A DNA stretch of 59,806 nt. Source: Terriglobia bacterium (GTDB taxonomy: Bacteria > Acidobacteriota > Terriglobia > Bryobacterales > Bryobacteraceae). Under the pieces are notes generated by a model, which was given only the letters and a program-made list of their open reading frames with translations, made no database searches and was not told the DNA's origin. Below are positions 17,516-27,637 of this stretch, in pieces. The DNA is taken from the NCBI GenBank assembly GCA_025363475.1, contig JANYDS010000024.1:1-59806 (forward strand), read 5' to 3'. The position numbers and the translations under genes are program-made. Position 1 is the stretch's first letter. Every line of letters begins with the position of its first letter.

Positions 17516-18343
17516 ATGGACACGACAGAAGACAAACTGGCGCACGTCAAAGAACGAATGCGCAGTACATGGATGGCCGGTGACTTCGGTCAGATTGCCC
17601 GGTACATCGAAACCTGCGCGGCGGAGTTCGTGGCGCGGCTCGACCTGAAGCCTGGGATGCGGGTGCTGGATGTGGCGTGTGGGACGGGGAATCTGGCGCT
17701 GCCCGCCGCTCGTGCGGGTGCCCGGGTTTCCGGCCTTGATATCGCTCCGAACCTCCTCGAACAGGCGCGGATTCGTGCGGCGTCAGAAGGCCTCGACATC
17801 AATTTCGTCGAAGGCGATGCCGAACGGCTGACCTTTCCCGACGGCGAGTTCGACGTCGTGATGACGATGTTTGGAGCCATGTTCGCACCGCGTCCGGAAG
17901 TCGCGGCCAGCGAGATGGCGCGGGTGTGCAAACCGGGCGGACGAATCGCCATGGCGAACTGGACTCCGCAGGGATTTACCGGCAAGATGTTCTCGCTCGG
18001 CAGCAAGTACATTCCTCCGCCAAAAGGCGTTCCGGCACCAGTACAGTGGGGCGATGAGGCTATGGTGCAGGATCGACTGGGGCCGTATGCATCTGATATC
18101 CGGTGCACCCGTCAGATGGCGATTTTCGATTATGAATTTACGCCACGTGAAGTAGTGGGTTTGTTTCGCGAATTCTTCGGACCAACGAAGGTCGCGTTTT
18201 CCCGTCTGGATGCCGCCGGGCAAGAGGCTTATGAACGGGATCTGATCCAACTCTGGGCCGCTGATAACCAGGCCAGCAAGGGCCGAACTCTCGTACCCTC
18301 AGAGTATTTGGAAGTAATAGCCGTCAGGCGTACTGAACGGTAA
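17516..18343 (+). CDS. Class I SAM-dependent methyltransferase (UbiE-like)
   Basis: A 275-residue cytoplasmic methyltransferase. The SAM site is clear: motif I VLDVACGTGNLAL, the acidic end of strand two (GLDIAPNLLEQAR) and a post-I segment VEGDAERLTFPDGEFD. The substrate is not known; it resembles the broad UbiE/Methyltransf_11 group. The ATG at 17516 is chosen because a perfect AGGAGG lies at 17504-17509; a longer frame starting at 17432 would run antisense through vapB. Its 3' end overlaps the convergent phosphoesterase gene by 20 bases. Confidence 0.88.
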   Translation: MDTTEDKLAHVKERMRSTWMAGDFGQIARYIETCAAEFVARLDLKPGMRVLDVACGTGNLALPAARAGARVSGLDIAPNLLEQARIRAASEGLDINFVEGDAERLTFPDGEFDVVMTMFGAMFAPRPEVAASEMARVCKPGGRIAMANWTPQGFTGKMFSLGSKYIPPPKGVPAPVQWGDEAMVQDRLGPYASDIRCTRQMAIFDYEFTPREVVGLFREFFGPTKVAFSRLDAAGQEAYERDLIQLWAADNQASKGRTLVPSEYLEVIAVRRTER

Positions 18344-19076
18344 GCATTCCGCGCATAGGGTTGGCGCTGGCCGCAGCCGCGTCATGCAAGGCCTTGCGGT
18401 CCAGCGGCACGCGGTGCAACTGCACATGGGTCGCGCCATTGTGAACCTCGACGGTCGCGTATTCAGCATGAGCGAGGATCTGCGGCGGGCCGGCTGTGAC
18501 GTCCTGACGAAACGGCATACCTACGCTGCCCGCATTCACCACTAACTGCCCTTTGTGCTGGCGCAGCATTTGGACATGGGTGTGACCGCCCGCCATAACC
18601 GCCGCCTGTTTGCCGGCGAGCATCGCATCCAGTTCGTCCACCGGCGTAGTGGCGAGAATCATTTCCATGTGCGACCGGGGTGAGCCGTGGAAGAGCAGCA
18701 GGCTGGCATCATTGCCGAGCGGTATCTCCATTTCGCGTTCAAACGTACGAATGAAATCGAGATCATCGGAAGTCAGCACGTCACGGCACCAGTCCACCGC
18801 ATCCACGATGGCCTGCATCTGGTTGTAGCCAAGAATCATGTCGGGAACCAGCAGGAATTCATCGTGATTACCCATGATGCAGCGCAAGCAGCGGGCGCGT
18901 ATAACCGCCATGACGGCACAGGGGTCCGGTCCCAGGGTGGCAACATCACCGAGGCAGATGATTTCATCGGCACCGGTTTTTACAATGTCTGCGAGCACCG
19001 CTTCAAGGGCGAGAGCGTTGCCGTGGATATCTGAGATGAGCGCGATGCGCATTCGGCTATTGTCTCCCGGTTTCAT
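18324..19076 (-). CDS. Calcineurin-like metallophosphoesterase (YfcE/MJ0936 type)
   Basis: A 250-residue metallophosphoesterase. The metal-binding motifs occur in order: DxH in [12 protein letters not shown], GDxxTxGP-type [17 protein letters not shown] in IMGNHDEF, and GGHTH near residue 165. The substrate is unknown; relatives hydrolyse phosphodiesters or phosphoproteins. The ATG overlaps the tsaD stop in an ATGA; a second in-frame ATG eight codons later ([10 protein letters not shown]) is also plausible. It is the last gene of the ribH-nusB-tsaD operon. Confidence 0.88.
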   Translation of the reverse strand: MKPGDNSRMRIALISDIHGNALALEAVLADIVKTGADEIICLGDVATLGPDPCAVMAVIRARCLRCIMGNHDEFLLVPDMILGYNQMQAIVDAVDWCRDVLTSDDLDFIRTFEREMEIPLGNDASLLLFHGSPRSHMEMILATTPVDELDAMLAGKQAAVMAGGHTHVQMLRQHKGQLVVNAGSVGMPFRQDVTAGPPQILAHAEYATVEVHNGATHVQLHRVPLDRKALHDAAAASANPMRGMLTVQYA

Positions 19077-20158
19077 GCCAGCGCGAGATTGGGCAGAGCC
19101 GAGAGGGTGAACGGCGAAAATTCGCCACGCAGGAATTTTGGGAATGCCGCGGCTGCGATCATGACCGCATTATCTGTGGAAAGCGCGGTTGAAGGAAAAT
19201 AAACGGGCAGGCCGACCGATGCCTCTGTAACGGCCGCGCGGAGTCCGGTATTGCACGCGACGCCGCCCGAGACGACAAGAGAACGGAAGTCGGGATTAGC
19301 ATCAACCGCTTCGAGCGCATGGTTGAGCAACTCGGCAACAATCGTGCGCTGAAAGCTGGCCACCAGATCGCGGGTTCGCTGCGGTGTGAGGGCGAGGAAT
19401 TCATCGAGACTCGGTTGACCGCGTTCCTTGACAAGTAGCTTGCGCGCGGCAATTTCTTCCACCATGTCATGGCTTTCCACCCAGCGCAGAACGGCGCTCT
19501 TGATGCCGCTGAAGCTGAAGTCGAGCGCGTTGCCTTTCATGCGCACGGCCGTGAATTTGACGGCGCGGGGGTCGCCAAAGACGGCGATCCGGTCAACCAC
19601 CGGGCCGCCGGGATAACCGAAGCCCAGCAGCTTGCCCACTTTATCGAAAGCCTCGCCCGCAGCGTCATCGCGTGTCTTGCCCAGCAGGCGGTAGGAACGG
19701 TCAGCGGCGGCTTGAAACAGATGCGTGTGGCCTCCGCTGACGACGAGCGCGAGTGCGGGGAGTTCCACCGGGGTGCCGCGCTGGCGGGCTTCCAGAATGA
19801 CGGCGTGGATGTGCCCTTCTATATGATTTACACCGATGAACGGGATGCCCGCAGCCAGTGAAATTGCTTTGGCGTAAGTGAGGCCGACCAGCAGGCATCC
19901 GGCGAGGCCGGGGCCGTAAGTTGCGGCTACGCCGTCCAGATCGCCCCAGTTCAGCCCGGCTTGTTGAAGGGCTTCGCGCGTCACGGGAACGATGGACCGC
20001 AGGTGTTCACGCGATGCAAGTTCCGGAACCACGCCACCGTATTTTCCATGTACGGGAAGTTGACTGGCGACGACGGATGAGAGGACACGAACTTCATCTT
20101 CTATAACGGCAGCGGCCGTTTCATCGCAGGAGCTTTCAATGGCAAGGATTCGCGCCAC
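19073..20158 (-). CDS. tsaD: tRNA N6-threonylcarbamoyladenosine transferase TsaD
   Basis: The catalytic subunit that moves threonylcarbamoyl to A37 of tRNAs reading ANN codons, acting with TsaB and TsaE. The 361-residue product has the ASKHA fold, the metal-binding HIEGH motif, the family motif VSGGHTHL and the nucleotide-binding [12 protein letters not shown]. The start [14 protein letters not shown] is typical. It follows nusB by two bases and overlaps the phosphoesterase gene, so these are one operon. Confidence 0.96.
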   Translation of the reverse strand: MARILAIESSCDETAAAVIEDEVRVLSSVVASQLPVHGKYGGVVPELASREHLRSIVPVTREALQQAGLNWGDLDGVAATYGPGLAGCLLVGLTYAKAISLAAGIPFIGVNHIEGHIHAVILEARQRGTPVELPALALVVSGGHTHLFQAAADRSYRLLGKTRDDAAGEAFDKVGKLLGFGYPGGPVVDRIAVFGDPRAVKFTAVRMKGNALDFSFSGIKSAVLRWVESHDMVEEIAARKLLVKERGQPSLDEFLALTPQRTRDLVASFQRTIVAELLNHALEAVDANPDFRSLVVSGGVACNTGLRAAVTEASVGLPVYFPSTALSTDNAVMIAAAAFPKFLRGEFSPFTLSALPNLALA

Positions 20159-20160
20159 TT

Positions 20161-20634
20161 CTACTCCGCAGGGCGGGGCGCGGGCGCGGGGAGTTCGCGC
20201 CGCACGGCATCAAGAACACCATTGATGAAATGCACAGACTCTTCGCCTGAAAATTGGCGGGCGAGTTCCAGCGCTTCATCAATCGCAACGGCGGCTGGTG
20301 TTTCGGTGCGCAGCATTTCATAAACGGCGAGCCGGAGGATGTTGCGGTCCACTGCGGGCATACGGGCGATGCGCCAGTGTTCGGCGGCGCGGGTAATGTG
20401 CTCGTCAACCTTCTTCACATCGCCGACTACGCCGCGAAATAAAGCAACGGCAAATTCATCAGCAGCAGGATGGGCCAGGGTTTCCTCGCTCACCAGCAGC
20501 GAATCATAATAACCGCGAATAATGCGGTCAAGGGAAATTTCTTCTTCATCTGGAGGGGCGTCGGGGCCGAGTCTTCGAAGGTCCCAATGGAATAACAATT
20601 GAAGCGCCTGGCGGCGCGCGCGATGGCGTGCCAT
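20161..20634 (-). CDS. nusB: Transcription antitermination factor NusB
   Basis: A 157-residue all-helical RNA-binding protein that, with NusE/S10, binds boxA of ribosomal RNA leaders. The start [19 protein letters not shown] and the later [13 protein letters not shown] and [13 protein letters not shown] segments are diagnostic. The C-terminus has a short alanine/proline tail. The ATG directly follows the ribH stop, and the ribH-nusB order is the usual conserved pair. Confidence 0.95.
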   Translation of the reverse strand: MARHRARRQALQLLFHWDLRRLGPDAPPDEEEISLDRIIRGYYDSLLVSEETLAHPAADEFAVALFRGVVGDVKKVDEHITRAAEHWRIARMPAVDRNILRLAVYEMLRTETPAAVAIDEALELARQFSGEESVHFINGVLDAVRRELPAPAPRPAE

Positions 20635-21123
20635 TTAGGCCTGAGCCCGCAGTTTCCGCAACAAATTCACCATTTCAATGGCAGTCATGGCGGAGTCAAA
20701 ACCCTTATTGCCATGTTTCCCGCCCGCGCGATCCGTTGCCTGCTCTAAAGTGTTCGTGGTGAGAAGCCCGAAAGCGATGGGCACGCCCATACGCAGCGAC
20801 TCCGCAGACAAGCCGCGCGAAGCCTCGCCCGCCACGTAATCGAAATGAGGCGTATCGCCTTTGATGACGGCACCAAGACAGATGATGGCGTCATATTTGC
20901 GGTGTTCAAGGGCGCGAACCGTGATGGGCAACTCCCACGCTCCGGGTATGCGGACCACGTCCACCTGCGCCATATCAGCACCCTGCTGTTTGAGCGCAGC
21001 AAGTGCGCCGGACAACAGCTGTTCGGTAACGAAACTGTTGAAACGGCTCGCGACGACGGCAAAACGAAAGCCGCCCGCTTGCATTTCCGCGTCAAAACTC
21101 TGGTTTGTATGTTCGCTCATCAA
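20635..21123 (-). CDS. ribH: 6,7-dimethyl-8-ribityllumazine synthase
   Basis: Catalyses the penultimate step of riboflavin synthesis. The 162-residue product has the family signatures [37 protein letters not shown] (with the catalytic histidine) and FGLLTTNT. Two adjacent ATG codons could start it; the first is given. It is the first gene of the ribH-nusB-tsaD-phosphoesterase operon, transcribed away from lepA. Confidence 0.96.
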   Translation of the reverse strand: MMSEHTNQSFDAEMQAGGFRFAVVASRFNSFVTEQLLSGALAALKQQGADMAQVDVVRIPGAWELPITVRALEHRKYDAIICLGAVIKGDTPHFDYVAGEASRGLSAESLRMGVPIAFGLLTTNTLEQATDRAGGKHGNKGFDSAMTAIEMVNLLRKLRAQA

Positions 21124-21196
21124 CCTTTAGATACGGCCTTTCGATACGCATGGAAGGACGTTATGGGACAATCAGGATTCAGCCTCATCTTACCGC

Positions 21197-23011
21197 ATGG
21201 TCCCCGAATTCATACGAAATTTCTCGATTATCGCTCACATTGACCACGGCAAAAGCACCCTTGCCGACCGCCTGCTGGAGACAACAGGCGCGCTTTCTCA
21301 GCGGGAAATGATGGCTCAGGTGCTGGATTCGATGGACCTTGAGCGCGAACGCGGCATCACCATCAAAGCCCACGCCGTGCGCCTTGATTACAAGGCCGAT
21401 GACGGCCACTTGTATCAGCTCAACCTGATCGATACGCCCGGCCACGTCGATTTTTCCTACGAAGTGTCGCGCAGTCTGCAGGCGTGTGAAGGCGCGCTGC
21501 TGGTGGTGGATGCGTCGCAGGGCGTGGAAGCGCAGACGCTGGCGAATACTTATCTGGCGCTGCACCATAATCTTGAAATCATTCCCGTCATCAATAAGAT
21601 TGACCTGCCGGCTGCGGAGCCGGAACGTGTACGTGAACAGATTGAAGAAGTGATTGGCATTGATGCCACGGACGCGGTGCTGTGCAGCGCGAAACAGGGG
21701 ATTGGGATTCACGAGATTCTGGAATCGGTGGTGAAGCGGGTGCCTCCGCCACGGGGAAATCCGGATGCTCCGCTGCGCGCGCTGATTTTTGATTCCTGGT
21801 TTGATGCCTATCGCGGCGTGATTATTCTGGCGCGTATCTTAGATGGCAAGATCGCGCTGGGCGAACGGATCAAGTTGTGGTCAAATGGCGAACAGTTCAA
21901 CGTGGAAGGCGTAGGGTATCAGTCGCCGAAAGCGATTCCCACGCAGGAACTTGTGGCGGGCGAAGTCGGCTATATTTACGCGAATATCAAGAACGTTGGC
22001 GATGCCAAGATTGGCGACACCATCACCACCGTTGCGAACCCGGCGACGGAAGCGCTGCCTGGGTTTGAAGAGATTAAGCCCATGGTTTTCGCCGGGCTGT
22101 ATCCGGTGGAATCGCACGAGCATGGTTTGCTGCGGGACGCGCTGGAGAAACTGCGGTTGAACGACAGCGCGATGAGTTTTGAACCGGAAAATTCTGTCGC
22201 TCTCGGGTTTGGTTTTCGCTGCGGATTTCTGGGACTGCTGCATCTGGAGATTGTGCAGGAGCGTTTGGAACGCGAGTTCAACATTGATCTGATTACTACA
22301 GCGCCCGGTGTGCGCTACCGGATTACCAACACCCGGGATGAAATTATCCAGGTGGATAATCCAACAAAATTTCCGGATCCGTCTTCGATCAAGACGATTG
22401 AAGAGCCGATCATCGATGCCAGTGTGATAACGCGGGAAGAGTATCTGGGCGGGATTCTGGCGCTGCTGGAAGAAAAGCGCGGCGTGCAGAAGAAGTTCGA
22501 ATATATTGGCGCGGGCCGGGTGATGCTGCTGTATGAGATGCCGCTCAATGAGATTGTGCTGGATTTCTATGACCGGCTGAAGAGCGCTTCGCGAGGGTAT
22601 GCGTCGCTCGATTATCATCTGGCCGGGTTTCGTGTGTCACCGATGGTTCGGCTGGATGTGTTAATTGCGGGCGAGCCGGTGGATGCGCTTTCGTTAATTG
22701 TGCATCGGGATTTTGCTTTTGAACGCGGCAAGACGCTGATTGAGCGGATGCGCAAGCTGATTCCGCGACAGATGTTTGAAATTGCTTTACAGGCTGCAAT
22801 TGGTTCGAAGATTGTGGCGCGGGAAACGATTTCGGCGATTCGAAAAAATGTGATTGCGAAGTGCTATGGCGGCGATATTTCGCGTAAACGGAAGTTGCTG
22901 GAGAAGCAGAAGGAAGGCAAGAAGCGGATGAAGCGTGTGGGTCGCGTGGATATTCCGCAGGAAGCTTTCCTGGCTGTGTTGAAGGTTTCGGAATCGAGTT
23001 CGGACGATTAG
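21197..23011 (+). CDS. lepA: Elongation factor 4 (LepA) GTPase
   Basis: A ribosome-binding translational GTPase acting in initiation or under stress. The 604-residue product has the G1 motif [10 protein letters not shown], the DTPGHVDF G3 motif and NKIDLP G4, followed by EF-G-like domains and the LepA-specific C-terminal domain ([20 protein letters not shown]). Length is normal. It stands as a single gene divergent from ribH with about 70 bases between them. Confidence 0.97.
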   Translation: MVPEFIRNFSIIAHIDHGKSTLADRLLETTGALSQREMMAQVLDSMDLERERGITIKAHAVRLDYKADDGHLYQLNLIDTPGHVDFSYEVSRSLQACEGALLVVDASQGVEAQTLANTYLALHHNLEIIPVINKIDLPAAEPERVREQIEEVIGIDATDAVLCSAKQGIGIHEILESVVKRVPPPRGNPDAPLRALIFDSWFDAYRGVIILARILDGKIALGERIKLWSNGEQFNVEGVGYQSPKAIPTQELVAGEVGYIYANIKNVGDAKIGDTITTVANPATEALPGFEEIKPMVFAGLYPVESHEHGLLRDALEKLRLNDSAMSFEPENSVALGFGFRCGFLGLLHLEIVQERLEREFNIDLITTAPGVRYRITNTRDEIIQVDNPTKFPDPSSIKTIEEPIIDASVITREEYLGGILALLEEKRGVQKKFEYIGAGRVMLLYEMPLNEIVLDFYDRLKSASRGYASLDYHLAGFRVSPMVRLDVLIAGEPVDALSLIVHRDFAFERGKTLIERMRKLIPRQMFEIALQAAIGSKIVARETISAIRKNVIAKCYGGDISRKRKLLEKQKEGKKRMKRVGRVDIPQEAFLAVLKVSESSSDD

Positions 23012-23020
23012 GGGAAGCTG

Positions 23021-23251
23021 TTAAGGCCCGGTATGGCTGGCACCTTTCCGCGCGCCATTATTCTTCTCGCCCTCAATGGCGGCGAAGCTCTTATTGAGCT
23101 GATCCAGAAGTTTTGCAGTCTGCGCCTGGGACGCCATCATGTCTGGCGTGGCCATTCCGGCCATCTGGCTTTCCGGCGCGCCCGGCTTCGCCTGATGCTC
23201 TTCGTGCTGGGCCATGGCCCCGGTGCCAAACAAGGCAGAGGCCGCAAACAA
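23021..23251 (-). pseudogene. Remnant of a small Met/His-rich exported protein
   Basis: A 76-residue frame whose N-terminus resembles the end of a signal peptide (ASALFGTGAMAQ) followed by a His/Met-rich segment and a short helix (AKLLDQLNKSFAAIEGEK). It then ends abruptly in a low-complexity tail. The start is a TTG only one base downstream of an AGAAGGAG, too close for good initiation. It looks like a damaged copy of small exported proteins seen in Acidobacteria. It may also be non-coding. Confidence 0.3.
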
Positions 23252-23342
23252 ACTCCTTCTACGTTATCGCCCACTACCGGCCCCGCGTCACCGAATGGTG
23301 GAACGCGATGCGTCAGTTGAACGCACCGGTCACGCCTAATAA

Positions 23343-23783
23343 TTAAAAGCGGCCGGAAGACCCGAAGCCGCCCTCGCCGCGTTGTGATTCCGAAAGCTCG
23401 GCCTCTTCCCATTCGACAGCCTCATAACGGGCAATCACCATCTGCGCAATACGCTCGCCCGGCTGAACCTCAAACAGCTGGCGCCCCAGGTTGTGCAAAA
23501 TCACTTTGATCTCACCGCGATAGCCAGGATCAATCGTCGCCGGGCTGTTCGGGAGCGTGATTCCGTACTTCAAAGCCAGGCCGCTGCGGGGACGAACCTG
23601 CGCCTCATATCCTGGCGGCAGTTCAATCGCGAGGCCCGTCGCCACCAGCTTCGTTTCGCCCGGCCCAATGTTCACGGACTCTACGCTGTGCAAGTCCATG
23701 CCTGCATCTTCCTCCGGACTATGTGCGTAGCGCGGAACCAGAGCTGAGGGGTGCAGGCGTTTTATTCGGATTGTAAGTGCCAA
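23343..23783 (-). CDS. dut: Deoxyuridine 5'-triphosphate nucleotidohydrolase
   Basis: A trimeric dUTPase that hydrolyses dUTP to dUMP, keeping uracil out of DNA and feeding thymidylate synthesis. The 146-residue product has the five motifs in order: [40 protein letters not shown] and the C-terminal [10 protein letters not shown]. The start is TTG, only 16 bases from the divergent thyX-like gene. The two genes serve the same pathway, dUTP to dUMP to dTMP. Confidence 0.96.
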   Translation of the reverse strand: MALTIRIKRLHPSALVPRYAHSPEEDAGMDLHSVESVNIGPGETKLVATGLAIELPPGYEAQVRPRSGLALKYGITLPNSPATIDPGYRGEIKVILHNLGRQLFEVQPGERIAQMVIARYEAVEWEEAELSESQRGEGGFGSSGRF

Positions 23784-23787
23784 ACGT

Positions 23788-23794
23788 TATGATA
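23788..23794. promoter_or_regulatory. Symmetric -10 element shared by dut and the thyX-like gene
   Basis: Seven bases (TATGATA) read TATGAT on the plus strand and TATCAT on the minus strand; each differs from TATAAT at one position. The predicted transcription starts fall on the TTG start codons of the thyX-like gene (23800) and dut (23783), so both messages would be leaderless. The -35 regions are poor on both sides. Confidence 0.4.
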
Positions 23795-23799
23795 GCCGT

Positions 23800-25218
23800 T
23801 TGAAGAAACGTGTCGTTACTGTCGCTCCGATGCCGCCGGAACGCAGCGCCTATGCGCTGGCGCGGTACAGCCGTTCTGCCGATTCCATCCGAGAATCGGT
23901 TGACTGGGTGCGCTCTCACAACTCTCAGCAATTTCTTGAAAGCTTTTATTTCCAGTACGGCCACCAGTCCATTGCTGACCTTGGCCATACGGTGCTTTGT
24001 TTTGAAGGCGTGAGCGAAATTGCCGCCAGTGAGATTGAAGATGAGGTGCTGTGGGATGGCCAGGCGCGCTCTTCGCGTTATCAGGATTTTTCCCAGTCGG
24101 GTTTCATCACGCCACCGGAACTGACACCGGAGCAGGCCTCGCAGTATTCGACCACGGCCGAAAGCTTGCTGGGGACGTATAGCGAAGTACACGAAAAAGT
24201 TCGCGAGCACCTCACCGTGACACTTCCCCGCCCTGAGGACATGAAGCCTGCCGTATACGGACGCAACATCGCTGCCCGTGCGTTTGACGTTGCGCGCTAT
24301 CTGCTTTTTTGGGGCATCCCTACCAGCGTCGGCCAGGTCACCAGTATTCGCACTTTGGAAAAGCAGATTAAGCGCCTGCGTGTGTCGGAATTTGCTGAGT
24401 TGCGCGAACTGGGCGAGGAAGTTTCGCAAGCCTGCGCCGCGCCCCCGGAATGCTTGTGGAACGACCAGGATTGTGAACCTCTGGCACCCACCCTGGCGCG
24501 CCACGCCGAGCCGGATGAATACCTGCGCCAGTCTCAGGCGGATCTGGCGCTCTGGGCTGCACAAAACCTTAGCGTTCCCGCGCTCGAATCGCCTCGGGTC
24601 GAGTTGCTAAAACCTGCGGATACTCTGGCCGAAATCGTGGCGACACTGCTCTACCCGGTCTGCGAGCATCCATTCCGCGCGATTTATGAGACGGTGAGCG
24701 GCTGGAGTCGCGAGCGCCAGGCTGAAGTCCTGGACGTTGCCACGCGGTCCCGAGGCCAGCGGGACGACCTGCTGCGCGGCTTTCGCGGTGGCCAGTATTG
24801 TTTCGACATGCTCATCGACATCGGGGCCTACCGCGATATGCACCGCCACCGCCGCTGCCACCAGTACCGCCAGTCCTATTCGGGGAAGCACGGTTATGAC
24901 GTCCCTGCCCTGCTGCTGGATGCCGGCGCGGAAACCCTCTATCGCGGCGCGATGGATTCAGCGTTGGCGATGATGCAGGCGCTGCCCGACCCAGGTCGCC
25001 AATATCTGCTGCCGTTTGGTGCCCGCTCGCGCTTTCTCTTCAAGATGGATTTTGCAGAAGTCGAATACATCTCAAGAGTGCGCAGTGCGGTGAAAGGGCA
25101 TTTCAGTTATCGCGAAATTGCCTGGGATATGAAACAGTGTGTGGCCGGGATCGAACCGGAGCTGGCTGCGCTCATCCATGCCACGCCACCGTGGATCGAA
25201 GACCCCCTCACGCGGTAG
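23800..25218 (+). CDS. thyX: Tandem ThyX-like flavin-dependent thymidylate synthase
   Basis: A 472-residue protein, about twice the usual ThyX length, made of two ThyX-like halves. The first half (about 1-230) keeps the FYFQYGHQSIADLGH segment, but the ThyX signature is changed: the place expected to hold RHR reads SSRYQDFS. The second half (about 240-472) has HRHRRCHQYRQSY, closer to the catalytic RHRxxSxNexSxRY motif but also divergent. It probably methylates dUMP with methylenetetrahydrofolate and FAD, or has derived from such an enzyme. The neighbouring dut supports dTMP metabolism. Start TTG. Activity is unproven. Confidence 0.8.
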   Translation: MKKRVVTVAPMPPERSAYALARYSRSADSIRESVDWVRSHNSQQFLESFYFQYGHQSIADLGHTVLCFEGVSEIAASEIEDEVLWDGQARSSRYQDFSQSGFITPPELTPEQASQYSTTAESLLGTYSEVHEKVREHLTVTLPRPEDMKPAVYGRNIAARAFDVARYLLFWGIPTSVGQVTSIRTLEKQIKRLRVSEFAELRELGEEVSQACAAPPECLWNDQDCEPLAPTLARHAEPDEYLRQSQADLALWAAQNLSVPALESPRVELLKPADTLAEIVATLLYPVCEHPFRAIYETVSGWSRERQAEVLDVATRSRGQRDDLLRGFRGGQYCFDMLIDIGAYRDMHRHRRCHQYRQSYSGKHGYDVPALLLDAGAETLYRGAMDSALAMMQALPDPGRQYLLPFGARSRFLFKMDFAEVEYISRVRSAVKGHFSYREIAWDMKQCVAGIEPELAALIHATPPWIEDPLTR

Positions 25219-25388
25219 TACCAGTACCGCATCCGCTTGTATTAATATTTCCCGTATGTAATCGGCGATTCAGGTCGGCTACTCTGGTTATTGACCGCGC
25301 TAAACGGGAAAACATTCTTGAACTCATTTATTGAAAAAGTTCAGGCCTTCCTGCTGAAAACCTTCGGCTGGGACATCGGCCCTTATTC

Positions 25389-27059
25389 TTAAACCGCTCG
25401 TGCGGTTACCACCCCGCGATGTAACGCCTCGGCGCGCTCCAGCGCACTTTCCACATTCGGACAAATATTGTCCCGCCCCACAACGTCCTCAAAATGGGCG
25501 TCATGCATCATCGCCGCCGGCTGCGCCCGCGCCCCGCACACAATCATCACCCGATTCGACGCCTTGAGTTCAGTGGCCAGATCTTCCAGCGCCAGCAGGC
25601 CCGTCCCATCAATCGCCGTCATGTTGCGTAACCGCAGCGCCACAATTTCCGGCAGGTCTTCGATCCGGTCCAGAATCTCGTTGATCTTGTCCGTCGAGCC
25701 AAATAGAAAGGGCCCGTGAATGCGGAACACGGCGACATAGGGTGGCACCAGTTTGTCCTGCAACACGTGAGCGCGCCCGGTATCAACGTCTTCAGGTGTT
25801 ACTTCAGTAACCGTGGTTCCAGCAGTAACGCGCTGGATGAACGTGAGCGCGGCGATGATCATGCCCACCTCAACGGCCACCGATAGATCCGCGAACACAG
25901 TCAGCAGGAACGTGATCGCCCACACTGCGATATCAGATTTTGGCAGTTTGAACAGCTTCGGGATTTCCAGCCATTCGCCCATGTTCCACGCCACCATCAG
26001 CAGAATCGCAGCCAGCACGGAAAGGGGAATAAACCTGGCGAGGGGTGCGGCGAAAAGCAGAATCATTAGCAGCACCAGCGCGTGGATCATCCCCGCTACA
26101 GGCGTCTTCGCGCCGGATTTCACATTGGTTGCAGTCCGCGCTATCGCGCCCGTTGCCGGAATTCCGCCAAAGAACGGAGCCACCATATTCGCGACACCCT
26201 GCGCCACCAGCTCCACATTGGGGTTGTGCGTATCGCCGATCATCCGGTCCGCCACGACGGCGGACATGAGCGATTCAATGGCCCCGAGCATGGCGATAGT
26301 CAGTGCCGGAGTAAACAAATTTCCCAGATTTCCCCAATGGATCACAGGCGCATGGAACGGCGGAAAACCAGCCGGAATACTTCCAAATCGCGACCCGATC
26401 GTTTCCACGGGAATCCCCAGCAGGCTGACTGCGCCGGTGGCCAGGATCAGCACTCCGACGGAGGCAGGGATTGCGGGCCGGAACAACCGGAACACGACCA
26501 GCGTCAATAACGCCAACCCTGCAACGGCGGTCGCCTGCCAGGAAAGGGACGAGGCATGCGCCGCCAGAGCTTGCATGCGCGGTAGAAAATCACTTGGCAC
26601 AATTGCCATATTTAGGCCGAAGAAATCACGCAGTTGCGTGCTTGCGATCAGCAGAGCGATGCCGTTCGTGAAGCCGATAATGATGGGTCGCGGGATGAAT
26701 TTCACCGCAGCGCCGGTGCCGGTGAGGCCCATTACCACCAGAATCACCCCCGCCATTATGGTGCAAATCAGCAGGCCGTCGAAACCGTATTTTGCGGCGA
26801 TTGAAGAAACCACGACAACGAATGCGCCGGTGGGTCCGCCAATCTGAACCCTTGACCCGCCGAGGGCCGAGATCAGGAAGCCGGCAATTACAGCAGTGTA
26901 GATACCTGTTTGGGGAGAGAGGCCGGAGGATATGGCAAAAGCCATCGCCAGCGGGAGTGCGACCAGTCCTACGGTTACGCCGGCGATCAGATCGGACACA
27001 AAGGTCTTGACGGAGTACGTCTGGAAACAGTCCAGCGATTTGGGAAGACCAATTGCCAT
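25389..27059 (-). CDS. SulP/SLC26 anion transporter with STAS domain
   Basis: An inner-membrane transporter of the SulP family, 556 residues, typically carrying sulfate, bicarbonate or dicarboxylates. The N-terminal two thirds is a string of hydrophobic segments (about 12-14) including the family motif near residues 26-55 (LIAGVTVGLVALPLAMAF). The C-terminal STAS domain occupies about residues 440-545 (LRLRNMTAIDGTGL). Substrate cannot be told from sequence. It is a single gene on the minus strand; no carbonic anhydrase or sulfur-assimilation gene lies next to it. Confidence 0.93.
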   Translation of the reverse strand: MAIGLPKSLDCFQTYSVKTFVSDLIAGVTVGLVALPLAMAFAISSGLSPQTGIYTAVIAGFLISALGGSRVQIGGPTGAFVVVVSSIAAKYGFDGLLICTIMAGVILVVMGLTGTGAAVKFIPRPIIIGFTNGIALLIASTQLRDFFGLNMAIVPSDFLPRMQALAAHASSLSWQATAVAGLALLTLVVFRLFRPAIPASVGVLILATGAVSLLGIPVETIGSRFGSIPAGFPPFHAPVIHWGNLGNLFTPALTIAMLGAIESLMSAVVADRMIGDTHNPNVELVAQGVANMVAPFFGGIPATGAIARTATNVKSGAKTPVAGMIHALVLLMILLFAAPLARFIPLSVLAAILLMVAWNMGEWLEIPKLFKLPKSDIAVWAITFLLTVFADLSVAVEVGMIIAALTFIQRVTAGTTVTEVTPEDVDTGRAHVLQDKLVPPYVAVFRIHGPFLFGSTDKINEILDRIEDLPEIVALRLRNMTAIDGTGLLALEDLATELKASNRVMIVCGARAQPAAMMHDAHFEDVVGRDNICPNVESALERAEALHRGVVTARAV

Positions 27060-27107
27060 CAGGCGTGAAAAGAGCAGTACTGGCCTAATGTTACCAGGCG
27101 ACGGCGT

Positions 27108-27395
27108 TTACGCAAGTTTTTGGGGCCAGTTGCGCCTGCCGTCAAATACTGCCAGCAGTTCCAGCCAGTCATGGCGGACACGATAGGGAACGATGTACGG
27201 TGTCCCGGTCACCACCATTTCTCTGGTTCCGGGCAAGCGACCAGGGCGCCCCATTTGAGGCTGCGTAGCCAGAGTGTCGAGAGCGTCCAGAATTCGGGCC
27301 GCAACAAGAGCTGTGGTCGCATCGGAATCCCTTGCGATATATCGCCGGATCGCAACCAGATGACTGATGGCTTTCGGCGACCAGACAACCTTCAT
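27108..27395 (-). CDS. RelE/ParE family toxin
   Basis: A 95-residue toxin of the ParE/RelE fold (Plasmid_stabil family). Diagnostic segments are VVWSPKAISHLVAIRRYIA at the start, RPGRLPGTREMVVTGTPYIVPYRV in the middle and a final histidine-free basic tail. The ATG overlaps the TGA of an antitoxin-like frame by four bases. The toxin frame is complete, but the antitoxin upstream seems damaged, so the module may be silent. Confidence 0.85.
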   Translation of the reverse strand: MKVVWSPKAISHLVAIRRYIARDSDATTALVAARILDALDTLATQPQMGRPGRLPGTREMVVTGTPYIVPYRVRHDWLELLAVFDGRRNWPQKLA

Positions 27396-27565
27396 CGGGG
27401 CCGGTTTTGCTCCTCAGCGGTTCCCCAGGATTTCAACCAGGAAGCCGCCTTTTCGTGGCTGATCGCCCGGCCAGAATCGAGTTCCGTGATCGCAGTTTGC
27501 AATTCCGAGGCTATTGCGGCCTTTGTCGAACAAGAGGCCTGGCAAGTGAGGGAAGATGCGGGCAC
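27392..27565 (-). pseudogene. Antitoxin C-terminal remnant for the adjacent RelE/ParE toxin
   Basis: A 57-codon frame ends in TELDSGRAISHEKAASWLKSWG, a segment typical of the C-terminus of RelB/ParD-like antitoxins that grips a ParE/RelE toxin. Its stop overlaps the toxin start. The N-terminal DNA-binding region is not recognisable: upstream, this frame meets TGA and TAG within 15 codons, and no clean frameshift restores a ribbon-helix-helix domain. Either a short, odd antitoxin starts at the GTG at 27565, or the 5' half has been lost. Confidence 0.5.
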
Positions 27566-27637
27566 CGGCTACTCAATTCACTCCCGCGATTTCGGACTCG
27601 TCAAACCGGTGCTAAATTAACAATATCGACGTACTTG

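Noticed and set aside
23253-23340. Plus-strand peptide ending RPRVTEWWNAMRQLN near the dut gene
   Set aside because: It looks like a protein C-terminus but has no start, no length and no certain family.
25318-25392. 24-codon plus-strand frame starting at TTG
   Set aside because: Reads plausibly but is too short, lacks a good ribosome site and has no known relative.
25813-26847. 344-codon plus-strand frame inside the SulP gene
   Set aside because: Shadow of the transporter; Ser/Thr/Arg-rich without family pattern.
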